This document shows, in pieces, positions 35,492 to 44,083 of a stretch of DNA of 64,000 nucleotides (position 1 is its first letter; every line of letters starts with the position of its first letter). The notes under the pieces are model-generated. The model ran no database searches. It saw only the letters and a list, made by a program, of their open reading frames with translations, and was not told where the DNA came from. The position numbers and the translations under genes are program-made. Source of the stretch: SPJN01 sp965229935 (GTDB taxonomy: Bacteria > Pseudomonadota > Alphaproteobacteria > SPJN01); the NCBI GenBank assembly GCA_965229935.1, contig CBDDKB010000002.1:682001-746000 (forward strand). The letters are read 5' to 3'.

Positions 35492-35819
35492 AGAATTGTA
35501 GATCCGACCAAGGCAACTAGATTGATCTTTCACATGGCCTAATGCTGGACCTCTGTCAATGTTCGCAGACAGTGAAAATGGCAGCTTTGTGAGGTAATCC
35601 AACATGTTATCGCAATTTTCGCGGCTAGGTTGTTGCTAAATTTCAAGAAAAACAACAGTTTAGGTGTGAAATATAATAATAAACACATATAAACTGTAAA
35701 ATTGGTCATATTTGACGCGGGTGCAAATTATGGGAGCCGCCCAAAGTGCCGCGCCGATTCTTTTGAATTGATGCTTGTCAGCTTTCACCGCGTCCGTTAA
35801 ACAGCATGCTCACTCGTGG
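35492..35819. other. gene-free region upstream of cysD
   Basis: About 330 bp between cysD (minus strand) and tRNA-Cys (plus strand). The middle (35640-35710) is very A/T-rich and carries the long inverted repeat described separately. On the minus strand TTTACA followed after 17-18 bases by a TTATAT-like element could be the cysD promoter. I find no convincing gene in it. Confidence 0.5.
35655..35697. repeat. imperfect inverted repeat in the cysD upstream region
   Basis: The arms are 14 nt long (35655-35668 and 35684-35697) and pair at 12 of 14 positions; the outer part ACAGTTTA / TAAACTGT is perfect. The 15-nt centre is almost pure A/T. It could be a pair of operator half-sites or an extruding hairpin over the cysD promoter. 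Confidence 0.5.
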
Positions 35820-35893
35820 GGCCACATGGCGGAGTGGTGACGCAGCGGATTGCAAATCCGTGCACCCCGGTTCGATTCCGGGTGTGGCCTCCA
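35820..35893 (+). tRNA. tRNA-Cys (GCA)
   Basis: A 74-nt cloverleaf. The acceptor stem GGCCACA (35820-35826) pairs with TGTGGCC (35883-35889), discriminator T, and an encoded CCA at 35891-35893. The anticodon loop TTGCAAA has GCA at 35852-35854. The T arm CCGGTTCGATTCCGG is canonical. Confidence 0.96.
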
Positions 35894-35987
35894 AATTTCT
35901 CCTTTTATTTTGAAGATTTGCCGAATCGGGCATAGGCTCTGCTCCAATATTTTTTTGGGGCCGGATTTTCTTTTAGGAGCGCGCATT

Positions 35988-36362
35988 GTGATTTGGCGAA
36001 TTTTGGTAGGTATTATTGCTGTCGGCGGTACATTGAACGGTATCGCGATTATGCTGAATTTGGGTGATGCCTGGGCAACATTCAGTTTAACGCCTGATAC
36101 AATCGAAGGGATGAGCACCATCCGGAGTGATCTGGGCGGCTTGTTTCTAACGTTCGGTATCGGGTCTGGTTTGGCTCTGTTCCAGAAAAAGCCTGACTAT
36201 CTTGTCATTTTGGCGCTGTTGATGGCGCTGATAGGTTTTGGTCGCCTGTTCGGTTTTGCGCTGGATGGGATTGCTGACAAGCCCGTTGTCTATTTGGTCG
36301 TGGAAATTGTCAGCGCCGCTATCTTTTTGATGGCTGCAAAGTCGATGCGCACCAGCCAATAG
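35988..36362 (+). CDS. small four-helix membrane protein, DUF4345-like
   Basis: A 124-residue integral membrane protein with four hydrophobic segments. The pattern RSDLGGLFLTFGIGSGLALF followed later by GFGRLFGFALDG resembles DUF4345 proteins; function unknown. Start choice: the frame is open from inside the tRNA gene (35850), but GTG 35988 has AGGAG 8 nt upstream and gives a sensible first transmembrane helix (VIWRILVGIIAV). It ends 4 bp from the convergent sugar transferase. Confidence 0.65.
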   Translation: MIWRILVGIIAVGGTLNGIAIMLNLGDAWATFSLTPDTIEGMSTIRSDLGGLFLTFGIGSGLALFQKKPDYLVILALLMALIGFGRLFGFALDGIADKPVVYLVVEIVSAAIFLMAAKSMRTSQ

Positions 36363-36366
36363 GGAC

Positions 36367-37656
36367 TTATCTTGCGCCGAACCCTGTTGCAATGGTCTGC
36401 AGGGTTCGGATGACGACAAGCAGGTCCAGCCAAGGCGAGAAGTATTTGATAAAATACAGGTCGTGGTGCAGTTTCAGGCGTAGGTCATCGACATCAAAAA
36501 CATGGCCTTGTTGCACCTGCGCCCATCCTGTGATGCCGGGTTTTACAATATAGCGATAGCGAAAGAAGGGGATTTCCGCCTCATACTTTTCGTTCAGGGC
36601 AAGCGCTTCGGGCCTAGGTCCAATCCAGCTCATCTCACCTTTTAGAATGTTGATTACTTGTGGCAGTTCATCAATACGGTAGCGCCGCAACAGGGCGCCG
36701 AATTTTGTAATGCGGGGGTCGCTGTCAGTCGTATGCGCAGGACCATTATCGTCATGCGTCATTGTACGGAATTTGTAGATTTTGAACGGTCTGCCGCGAT
36801 AGCCCATGCGTTGCTGGGTAAATAATGCCGGCCCCTTACTGTCGAGCTTGATCAATAGTGCCACCAACAGCATGACGGGGATCAGTATGGGCAATATCAA
36901 GATAGAGCCAAAGAAGTCCAAAGCAGGGCGCAGCCTGGAATAAATGGGGGAGGGCTGCAAAGAGCCGATAGGTGTTTCTGACAAGGTGTTGATCTCAACC
37001 GTGCCGGTCAAAGATTCATTGACCTGCTTTGCGTTGAAAACCGGGATGCCGGCAAGGGCAGCCTCTGTCAAAAACTCCAACCACTCGTCAGACAAGTCAG
37101 CCCGAAAATCGGCGATAATACCATTGGCCGCCTCAGGCATTGTTGGCTGATGCAAAGGTTCAGTTAGAATTTGCGAAAATCCCAATGTCATCTCAGCCCG
37201 GCCAAAGGGCAGCACTGCAAATCGCATTGGATTGCGCCGTTCGTCCAAATAGATATTTAGCAGGAACCATAGGCAGGTGAAAACATAGGTACCAATAAGC
37301 TGGTAGCGGGAGAATTCAATACGGCCTAGCAAAATCAGGATTGCAATGACACCAAATCCGATTGTGACAGCAGGTATGACATAGGCTGTGCGGCGCGTGC
37401 CCGGAAACCGGCCCAAACGCTGAATCGCATAAAAACTGATCAACACGGCAACCATATTGGCGACCGTACTTATGCTGGCGTCCGTATCGCGAATCGCTTC
37501 ATTAAGATTTTCTGGGTTCCAGGCCACAATCGCAGGAATAGAAAATGTCAGTAAAATAGGGACTGCAGACGTCAGTATCCGGAAAAACCCTCGCCCATAG
37601 GCATGTTTGGCGGCCTGCGCCGGGAAATCTACCGTCGTTTGGAAGTCAGCACTCAT
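36367..37656 (-). CDS. undecaprenyl-phosphate sugar transferase (exopolysaccharide initiation)
   Basis: Membrane glycosyl-1-phosphate transferase (429 residues from this start) of the WcaJ/ExoY/PssY type that loads the first sugar onto the lipid carrier. Several N-terminal transmembrane helices (about residues 27-140) precede a cytosolic domain. The C-terminal ~190 residues are the catalytic bacterial sugar transferase domain: KLDSKGPALFTQQRMGYRG, KIYKFRTM, LRRYRIDELPQ, GEMSWIGPRPE and KPGITGWAQV. The start is uncertain: ATG 37656 has GGAT 7 nt upstream, while ATG 37713 and GTG 37740 would add 19 or 28 residues. It is divergent from the BY-kinase gene, across a region with a CtrA-type box. 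Confidence 0.9.
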   Translation of the reverse strand: MSADFQTTVDFPAQAAKHAYGRGFFRILTSAVPILLTFSIPAIVAWNPENLNEAIRDTDASISTVANMVAVLISFYAIQRLGRFPGTRRTAYVIPAVTIGFGVIAILILLGRIEFSRYQLIGTYVFTCLWFLLNIYLDERRNPMRFAVLPFGRAEMTLGFSQILTEPLHQPTMPEAANGIIADFRADLSDEWLEFLTEAALAGIPVFNAKQVNESLTGTVEINTLSETPIGSLQPSPIYSRLRPALDFFGSILILPILIPVMLLVALLIKLDSKGPALFTQQRMGYRGRPFKIYKFRTMTHDDNGPAHTTDSDPRITKFGALLRRYRIDELPQVINILKGEMSWIGPRPEALALNEKYEAEIPFFRYRYIVKPGITGWAQVQQGHVFDVDDLRLKLHHDLYFIKYFSPWLDLLVVIRTLQTIATGFGAR

Positions 37657-37844
37657 AAAGCCAATCCGGTCAGGATGCGTCACTATTGAAGCGGTCTTAT
37701 CAGATAGTAGCATGGGGCTCAATTCCAGTATGTGACGCACGCCACATCTTGTTGCTCTAATGTCATTATGTCCGAGGTTGGGCGTGTATTCCTCGGTTGA
37801 GTATGGTAGTCGGCGCTGGTAAGAGTAGCTTTAAATATTCAGCC

Positions 37845-37860
37845 TTAACGCAGGCTTAAC
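37845..37860. promoter_or_regulatory. CtrA-type binding box
   Basis: TTAACGCAGGCTTAAC is a perfect TTAA-N7-TTAAC, the full CtrA recognition pattern known from Caulobacter and other alphaproteobacteria. It lies between the divergent sugar transferase and BY-kinase genes, about 88 bp before the latter's ATG. Which promoter it controls is not clear, as no good -10 is visible on either side. Confidence 0.5.
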
Positions 37861-37947
37861 CCACTATCGACAAAACGAGGGGCGTACGTGCCCTGTGTCC
37901 GTGCGCGGTTAAGTCTGTAAGTTATTATTATTAAAGGTCTTTGCGGT

Positions 37948-40227
37948 ATGGCAGACACAATATCTGGCGGCAACCAACCTGTTGGGCCGATCGGCACAAG
38001 TTTTCCGGCAGCTGGAAACATCATTTCGGCCGATTTGGATATTATGGCAATTTTGCGGGCTATTTGGTTGCGCAAATGGCTGATTGTTGCCATTGCTGTT
38101 TCAACCATCGGGGCCAGTTATTTTTACGCGAACCAATTGCCCGCTCGGTATGCCGCAAGCGTCAGCATTGTACTGTCTGCTGATCGCGACATGATTCAAG
38201 GCGCAGGTATGTTTTTTGATCAGCGCCGGGTCAGCAAATTTGCAGCCGCGCAAGAAGGTATAATCATCAAATCCGACAAGGTGTTGGGCCGTGTGGTTGA
38301 TTCGTTGGAGCTTGATAGCTATCCCGAGTTTAATCCTAATCTGCAAAAGCCGTCTTTAAAGGCTCGCGCAAAAGGCTTGCTGCGTGAAACACTTGCATTT
38401 GTAGGATTAATGGAACCTGCTGCGAATGCTGGGAAGCGAACGATCTCTGATAAAGTGCTGCGTCGTATCCAGCTAAAACGGATCGCAGGCGGGTTGGTCG
38501 TTGCGTCTGACACGTCTGCGTGGTCAATCCTGCGCCTGACCTATTATTCATCTGACAGCGAATTGGCGGCCATGGTCGTGAATAAGGTTGCGGACGAATA
38601 TTTGAATGAACAGCTTGAAGCAAAATTCGAGGCGACGGAGCGAGCTACCTCGTGGCTGAATGAACGGTTGAATGACCTGCGCAAGCAGGTTGAAATCGCT
38701 GAGGCAGCAGTTGTTGCATACAAATCGCAGCAGGCGGAGGAGCTTGGCCACAGCACTGACCTGCTAGAAGATCAGGTTACCAACCTGAATGGTCAACTGA
38801 TTACCGCACAGGCAGAACTTGCTGGGATAAAAATTAGAAAACGTCAGCTCGACGCGTTGGTTGCGGCGGGCAACAATGATGCCGTAGCAGATTTCCTGAA
38901 TACCCAATCTGTGTTGGCTGTTCGTCAGGAAATAGCGACCCTTAAACGGCGCGAAGCTGAACTGTCGACGAACTACGGCGATAGGCACCCTAAAATGGTG
39001 TCTATTCGTGCGGAAATCGCTGATGCTGAACGCCAGTATGATGTTGCTATTCGTAAAGAAGTGCAGGCAATCAATAACGAGTTGAATATTGCGCAGGCTA
39101 AGGTTGATACAATTAGCGAGGCGCTAAGGAAGCTTGAAGGCACATCAAACAAGATGGGCCGCGCTTCAATTCAGTTGCGCCAGTATGAGCGTGAAGCACA
39201 AGCCAGCCGCATGGTCTATGAAAATTTCCTGGCGCGGTTCAAGGAAACGTCAGGACAGGAACAGCTGGACGAAGAAGGCGCGCGCATTATTAGTTACGCC
39301 AAGCGCGGATCGCAAATAGGGCCCAACGTTTCGGGTATTCTTGGCGCAGGTACATTGCTTGGTGTCTTTCTTGGGTTTGGCGTCGCTGCATTGTTAGCTT
39401 TTTTTGAAGTCGGTTATCGATCGGCGCCGCAATTAGAAGAATCTCTTGGCTTGCCTGTGCTGGGGCAAATACCTGCTTTGAAGGATGCAGATACCGGTTC
39501 AAGCCGTTCGGTAACACTACGCTATGCGGCTGAGAATCCAACATCTGCCCTTGCGGAGTCGGTCAGGGGACTGCGTATCGCTGTTGCGCGCTCTAACATT
39601 GATAAGCCGCCGCAAGTCATCATGACGACGAGTGCAGTGCCCCAAGAAGCAAAATCCATGACCTCTGCGCTGTTGGCGCATACCAATGTCCAATATAAAA
39701 AATCCGTTATCATCGTTGATGCTGATTTGCGTCGTCCATCCGTCCATGATTCGTTTGACGTCAGTTCAGATATTTCTGTCGTTGACGTTCTCTCTGGCGA
39801 GGGGACGTTGGATGATGCGATTGTGCGCAGTCCGATAACAGGCGTTGACGTATTGGTGGGTAAAGATATTGCAGCAAATGCGAATGCTGTGATCGCATCA
39901 ACCGCGTTTGGCGAATTGATCGAAGAACTGCGTAACCGTTACGATGTTGTCGTGATTGACGTGCCACCAGTTTTGGCTGTGTCAGACGCATTGTTGGCGG
40001 CCGCTCATGTCGATGCGGTTCTGTTTGCTGTGCATTGGGCTTCAACACCGGCTGATGCCGTGAAAAGCGGTATCAAGGCCCTGCGGGATGCTGGGGTTGA
40101 GGTTGCGGGCACTGTTTTGACGCGCGTCGATTTCAAGAAACAATCGCGTTATGCTTATGGCTATGGAGATTACGGCTATTATTATGGTCACTATGGCGAA
40201 TATGGCAGCGAGAAGCAGGACAGCTAG
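37948..40227 (+). CDS. polysaccharide chain-length/BY-kinase protein (Wzc/ExoP-like)
   Basis: A 759-residue inner-membrane protein with a Wzz-type periplasmic region between two transmembrane helices (about 43-66 and 455-485) rich in coiled coil, then a cytoplasmic BY-kinase domain. The kinase Walker A' (VIIVDADLRRP, 587-597) and Walker B (VVVIDVPPV, D671) are normal. The P-loop is unusual: VPQEAKSM at 564-571, where families have PxEGKST. The C-terminal tail holds nine tyrosines in about 19 residues, the autophosphorylation cluster of these kinases. It controls polymer length and export. The next gene encodes a PPP-type phosphatase rather than the usual low-Mr tyrosine phosphatase. Confidence 0.93.
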   Translation: MADTISGGNQPVGPIGTSFPAAGNIISADLDIMAILRAIWLRKWLIVAIAVSTIGASYFYANQLPARYAASVSIVLSADRDMIQGAGMFFDQRRVSKFAAAQEGIIIKSDKVLGRVVDSLELDSYPEFNPNLQKPSLKARAKGLLRETLAFVGLMEPAANAGKRTISDKVLRRIQLKRIAGGLVVASDTSAWSILRLTYYSSDSELAAMVVNKVADEYLNEQLEAKFEATERATSWLNERLNDLRKQVEIAEAAVVAYKSQQAEELGHSTDLLEDQVTNLNGQLITAQAELAGIKIRKRQLDALVAAGNNDAVADFLNTQSVLAVRQEIATLKRREAELSTNYGDRHPKMVSIRAEIADAERQYDVAIRKEVQAINNELNIAQAKVDTISEALRKLEGTSNKMGRASIQLRQYEREAQASRMVYENFLARFKETSGQEQLDEEGARIISYAKRGSQIGPNVSGILGAGTLLGVFLGFGVAALLAFFEVGYRSAPQLEESLGLPVLGQIPALKDADTGSSRSVTLRYAAENPTSALAESVRGLRIAVARSNIDKPPQVIMTTSAVPQEAKSMTSALLAHTNVQYKKSVIIVDADLRRPSVHDSFDVSSDISVVDVLSGEGTLDDAIVRSPITGVDVLVGKDIAANANAVIASTAFGELIEELRNRYDVVVIDVPPVLAVSDALLAAAHVDAVLFAVHWASTPADAVKSGIKALRDAGVEVAGTVLTRVDFKKQSRYAYGYGDYGYYYGHYGEYGSEKQDS

Positions 40228-40270
40228 TCACAGCGCCGTGGGTCAACCCGGTCGCTCGCTGAGTTTCTAA

Positions 40271-41071
40271 ATGGGTCTGTTCTCGCGCATTTTTGGCAAA
40301 GCCAATGATGCCCCCGAAACGTTTCGCGGGCCAGCCGACAGACGTATTTATGCGATTGGAGATGTGCATGGGCGCGCGGATCTATTAGAGCTTCTTTTAG
40401 AGCGCATTGATGAAGACCGCAGGGCTGCTGACAGGCCTTCTGAAATAGTCTTTTTGGGGGACTATGTTGACAGAGGCGAAAATTCAAAAGGGGTAATAGA
40501 CCTTTGCCTGTCAACGAAGCGCCGTGTCAAAGAAGACCCGCGGCTTGCCAATGTCGTATGTTTGCGCGGCAATCACGAAGCGGCAATGCAAAGCTTTTTA
40601 AATGACCCGGTTGCCGGTTCTGTGTGGCTTTCCTATGGCGGTTTGGCGACGATCGACAGTTACGGGGCGCAAGGGCCCGCTAACCCTGTTCAGCCCGATG
40701 ACTATATTGCATTGGCGCAGGGCTTGCAGGACGTTCTGCCAAAGGATCACATTCAGTTCTTGGATATGTTATCTGCCTTTTATCAGGCCGGGGATTATGT
40801 TTTTGTCCACGCAGCCGTGCATCCGTCCCTTCCATTAGCTGATCAGGCGGCTGAGACACTTTATTGGGGCCACAAAGGCTTTTTGGAAAAGCCGTGGATC
40901 GAGCCATATAAAGTCGTACATGGCCACACTATTACAGATGAGCCTGACGTCCGCTCTTTCCGTGTTGGTATCGATACGGGGGCTTATTATTCAGATTGCT
41001 TAACTGCGCTGTGTATTGATGGCGATGATAGTTATTTTCTGGACACTAGAGACATGCGCGATGGCTCTTAA
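40271..41071 (+). CDS. PPP-family metallophosphoesterase (Ser/Thr or Tyr phosphatase-like)
   Basis: A 266-residue calcineurin-like phosphoesterase. All metal motifs are present: GDVHG (30-34), GDYVDRG (63-69) and GNHE (100-103), followed by HGHT. This is the bacterial PrpA/ApaH-like PPP group, which removes phosphate from protein Ser/Thr/Tyr or cuts dinucleoside polyphosphates. It starts 43 bp after the BY-kinase, so it may reverse the tyrosine-tail phosphorylation; that is inference. It overlaps the next gene by 11 bp. Confidence 0.88.
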   Translation: MGLFSRIFGKANDAPETFRGPADRRIYAIGDVHGRADLLELLLERIDEDRRAADRPSEIVFLGDYVDRGENSKGVIDLCLSTKRRVKEDPRLANVVCLRGNHEAAMQSFLNDPVAGSVWLSYGGLATIDSYGAQGPANPVQPDDYIALAQGLQDVLPKDHIQFLDMLSAFYQAGDYVFVHAAVHPSLPLADQAAETLYWGHKGFLEKPWIEPYKVVHGHTITDEPDVRSFRVGIDTGAYYSDCLTALCIDGDDSYFLDTRDMRDGS

Positions 41072-41675
41072 TCCAACGAGTGCAGTGTTATTTACTGTGT
41101 GGTTGTGCGTATTGTCGTTGTTGGCGGTGGTCGGCACGTTGTCCACAGTGCCTTTGTCGAAACAAATCGATTTGCATCATTCCTTAGATGCGCAGTTGGA
41201 TAGCGCTTCCTATGCCCGAAAGAATAGCGCGATGGCACTGACATCTGGGGAGCCGGGGCCGATTCTAGTCGACCGAACCCTCAAGGCGCTTGATGCCAAT
41301 CCCTATAATGCGAGGTTGTGGCTTGATTATTCGGTTGCAGCCTACAAGGTCAAGAAGTTTGAAGCAGCGTATGCAGCGCTTATGCAATCATTGTGGCTAA
41401 CACCATATGATGTGCGCTTGATAACGCAACGGCTTTATCTCTTCGGCAGTCTTTTCTATTTGATGACAGATGAAGACAAGCAGTTTGTCATAGAGAACAT
41501 TCGCTGGTCCGCATCGGTGGACAAGCGCGCTGTCTATCGGGCGATCGTCCCAACCGGTACAGGTCTTGAGCAATTTCTGCGTTTGAATCTTGTTCCGGTC
41601 GATAGGGAGCTTTTTTTGGATTTGATCGCCGCGCGGGAGAGCGAGCGGCGCAAACAGCGCAATCGGCGTCGGTGA
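41061..41675 (+). CDS. unrecognised membrane-anchored helical protein of the EPS locus
   Basis: A 204-residue protein that I cannot assign. One N-terminal transmembrane segment (about residues 8-29) is followed by a soluble part containing a TPR-like helical pair (LDANPYNARLWLDYSVAAYK, then FEAAYAALMQSLWLTPYD). The C-terminus is very basic (ESERRKQRNRRR). Start choice: the frame is open from 41016, but ATG 41061 begins just before the membrane segment and overlaps the phosphatase stop by 11 bp. Its position between a phosphatase and a polymerase/ligase suggests a structural part in polysaccharide export, without proof. Confidence 0.7.
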   Translation: MALNPTSAVLFTVWLCVLSLLAVVGTLSTVPLSKQIDLHHSLDAQLDSASYARKNSAMALTSGEPGPILVDRTLKALDANPYNARLWLDYSVAAYKVKKFEAAYAALMQSLWLTPYDVRLITQRLYLFGSLFYLMTDEDKQFVIENIRWSASVDKRAVYRAIVPTGTGLEQFLRLNLVPVDRELFLDLIAARESERRKQRNRRR

Positions 41676-41693
41676 TCTATGCTTGTGGGCAGG

Positions 41694-43103
41694 CTATGTG
41701 CTTTTGCCCGCTTTTCGTTTGCGACTTGGATCAGCCTGGGCAGTGCTAACGGCCAGAATTACCGCAAACATGGCTGCAATAGCGGGTAATTCGAAGCTGA
41801 AGTCCAACAAGGAATGCAGGCTTGCGTAAAGCGCTGTCGCTATACCCGCGGCTGGAAATGACCGACCACTGCGTCGCGAGGCGATCCCGAAAAGCAATCG
41901 CGCAAGGATAAGGGCAAGTCCGAAGTAAAGGATTGTTGCGCCGACCAAGCCAAGTTCGACCATATTTTGGAAAAAGCTATTATGCGCATTATCGATTATG
42001 TGATTGGCCCCAATCATGCCTTTGTAGGGGGCAAATGCCTCTGCAAACGTGCCGCTGCCCGTGCCGAGCCATGCATTGTTCCAAATGGCCGTTGCTATGT
42101 TCTGATAAATGCCAACGCGTAACGGATCAGTGCTTTCAATAAGGTTGTTGCCAACAATAACCAGCAAGGCAAGGCCTGCCGCGCCGATTGCTATGATGGC
42201 AAGTGCGGCGCCCTTTGTCCCCAGCCTTTGTAGAAAAACCAATGACGATTTTACGAAGCGCGGTCTGATGCACAACAAGATGAGCGCTGCGAGTGCAATT
42301 AAAAAGGATGTGCTAGCAGCGATAGATTGGGCCTGAAGCACACATAGAGCAGTTGCGATAAATATCGCTGCTTTAGCCAAAAACGCCGGTTGCCTCAATT
42401 CGCGCGCCATTAATTTTCGGGCAGTATTCCGGTCATTGATATTGCGAAATTCCATGGAAAGATATTGGTTGATAACCTGGGCCCCGATTGTTAGTGCGCC
42501 CAATGCCATGAAAGCTGCGAAATGGTTTTGGTTCACAAATGTGCCACTGGGCGCAACGCCGGACCAGGGGTGTGTAAACCATAGGACATGCGTTTTATAT
42601 AGACCTGTCACCAACGTAAAAAACGCATATAGCGACATGACCGCATAGCCGAAGGTAATCCAGTTTAGTGCCTTTCTTGCATTGCTGCTGGTCCTTGCAA
42701 AACGATACACAATCCAGAATAAGCCGATATAAATGCTGAACCGAAGCGCATATTGATAGCCACGTTCAGGGATCAGCGAAATCGCGCTTTCGTGCCGAAT
42801 GTCTGCAGGGACATCAAAGTGAATAGGGTGGTGTAGGAATTCGGGCGGTAATCCCGATGATTGATATAACATCCACGTCAAAACGATCAGCGAGAGCCAA
42901 GGTATAAGGCCAAGCCTTTTGAAGGCTTTTTGCGCGGTATCACGGTTTAGAAAATCCGCGACACATTGGGTGCAAAGCAGCACAAATGTGACAATGCCGA
43001 ACAAAATCCATGCCCATGGGCGGTTGGCGCCAAAAGGGATGGCCGACAAGAACACCAAAAAAATGGCGATTGGGGCAATGCGGATTTCTAAATTTTTCAG
43101 CAT
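41694..43103 (-). CDS. O-antigen ligase/Wzy-like polymerase
   Basis: Polytopic protein (469 residues) with about 10-12 transmembrane helices. A large periplasmic loop ends in the O-antigen ligase (Wzy_C) signature: WLGTGSGTFAEAFAPYKG, then NAHNSFFQNMVELGLVG, which includes the His considered catalytic in WaaL proteins. It could polymerise repeat units or transfer the polymer to a lipid or surface acceptor. The start is ATG 43103. It lies downstream of the export gene on the same strand (28 bp), forming an operon opposite to the BY-kinase genes. Confidence 0.85.
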   Translation of the reverse strand: MLKNLEIRIAPIAIFLVFLSAIPFGANRPWAWILFGIVTFVLLCTQCVADFLNRDTAQKAFKRLGLIPWLSLIVLTWMLYQSSGLPPEFLHHPIHFDVPADIRHESAISLIPERGYQYALRFSIYIGLFWIVYRFARTSSNARKALNWITFGYAVMSLYAFFTLVTGLYKTHVLWFTHPWSGVAPSGTFVNQNHFAAFMALGALTIGAQVINQYLSMEFRNINDRNTARKLMARELRQPAFLAKAAIFIATALCVLQAQSIAASTSFLIALAALILLCIRPRFVKSSLVFLQRLGTKGAALAIIAIGAAGLALLVIVGNNLIESTDPLRVGIYQNIATAIWNNAWLGTGSGTFAEAFAPYKGMIGANHIIDNAHNSFFQNMVELGLVGATILYFGLALILARLLFGIASRRSGRSFPAAGIATALYASLHSLLDFSFELPAIAAMFAVILAVSTAQADPSRKRKAGKST

Positions 43104-43131
43104 GACTATCCGGGCCGGTGCCGGATTTTGC

Positions 43132-43878
43132 CTAGAACAGACGCTGTTTGACGCGCAAAATATCGCCGGGATTCACGACTTCTTCTAATCCGATTCGTGT
43201 TTCCTTCTGCTCAGGGTCTTTTGTCCTGACAACGGTGATATTTTCCTTGCTGGCGCGACCTGTATATCCGCCCGCCAAGGCAATGGCGTTGATAACGGTC
43301 AGGCCATTTTGGAACGGGAAATTGCCCGGCGAGTTGACTTCACCAAGAATATAAAAGTCACGGTAGTTCATGACCTCAATGCTGACTTTCGGGTTTTTCA
43401 GATAGTCAGGCTTGAGCAAATTGATGATTTCACCTTGTGCGCCCTGCAGAGTTTTGCCGCCAACTTTAACCGCGCCGATTAGGGGCATGTAAATGCGCCC
43501 CTTGCCGTCGATTTCAAATTCGCCAGACAGGTCTTCTTCACCAAAAACGGTAACGCGTAGTTTGTCACCGCTGTCGAGAACATAATCACTTTCCGGTTCG
43601 TCTTCTGCCGCCGCGGTTAGTGTCCTGTCGCTGGGTTCGGCATCTGCGTTAGCTGAGGCCATGTTAGAGCCAAAACTATCTTCTTCCTCCTCAATCTCAA
43701 ACGCAGGAGGCATTTGATATTGACCCTCGCCCGGAAAGGCTTGGGCCAGGACGATTGTCTCGCCGGCAAAGGCGGGGGTTCCGCTTGAAACGGTCAAGGG
43801 GGCGGCAAGCATGATGGTCAGGACAAATGACGCAATAATCGCTGACAGTTGACGGATCACGGATAACCTCACAGACAT
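43132..43878 (-). CDS. polysaccharide export protein (Wza-like, short OPX)
   Basis: A 248-residue secreted protein with a signal peptide ending probably at AFA-GE. A ~50-residue acidic linker precedes the polysaccharide export domain (YVLDSGDKLRVTVFGEEDLSG, through RIYMPLIGAV) and one SLBB domain (YILGEVNSPGNFPF to VVNPGDILRV). No lipobox Cys and no C-terminal amphipathic helix are visible, so it is a periplasmic short OPX rather than a full Wza outer-membrane channel. AAGG is 8 nt upstream of the ATG. It is upstream of the Wzy/WaaL-like gene. Confidence 0.9.
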   Translation of the reverse strand: MSVRLSVIRQLSAIIASFVLTIMLAAPLTVSSGTPAFAGETIVLAQAFPGEGQYQMPPAFEIEEEEDSFGSNMASANADAEPSDRTLTAAAEDEPESDYVLDSGDKLRVTVFGEEDLSGEFEIDGKGRIYMPLIGAVKVGGKTLQGAQGEIINLLKPDYLKNPKVSIEVMNYRDFYILGEVNSPGNFPFQNGLTVINAIALAGGYTGRASKENITVVRTKDPEQKETRIGLEEVVNPGDILRVKQRLF

Positions 43879-44002
43879 GACGGGGACCTTTCTTACAGGT
43901 CGAAAGCATAATTATTAGCGGTTATGGCGTAAGCAGCCTGCGGGATCAACGGAAAAGGGCGGGTGTGCCTATTCGAAGCTGATCGTCTGTGACCATTGCA
44001 CC

Positions 44003-44049
44003 ATTCAGGTCTATTTTGCCCGCAGATGTGGCAAAATTTGGACCTGAAT
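44003..44049. repeat. large two-part stem-loop
   Basis: The outer arms ATTCAGGTC (44003-44011) and GACCTGAAT (44041-44049) pair perfectly over 9 bp. The inner arms ATTTTGCC (44013-44020) and GGCAAAAT (44030-44037) pair over 8 bp. The terminal loop is 9 nt, with a small asymmetric internal loop between the stems. No T-run follows on either strand, so it is not a typical intrinsic terminator. Confidence 0.75.
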
Positions 44050-44059
44050 ATGAAGCAGG

Positions 44060-44078
44060 AGGGGCGCTAGGCGTCCCT
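44060..44078 (-). other. hairpin just after the DUF3604 stop
   Basis: AGGGGCG (44060-44066) and CGTCCCT (44072-44078) form a 7-bp stem with one G-T pair, six bases after the DUF3604 stop on the minus strand. It lacks a T-run and may act as an mRNA 3' end together with the stem-loop at 44003-44049. Confidence 0.4.
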
Positions 44079-44083
44079 TGACC

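Noticed and set aside
37831..37848. Second CtrA half-site pair (TTAA at 37831 and 37845)
   Set aside because: The spacing is 10, not 7, so it does not fit the CtrA pattern.
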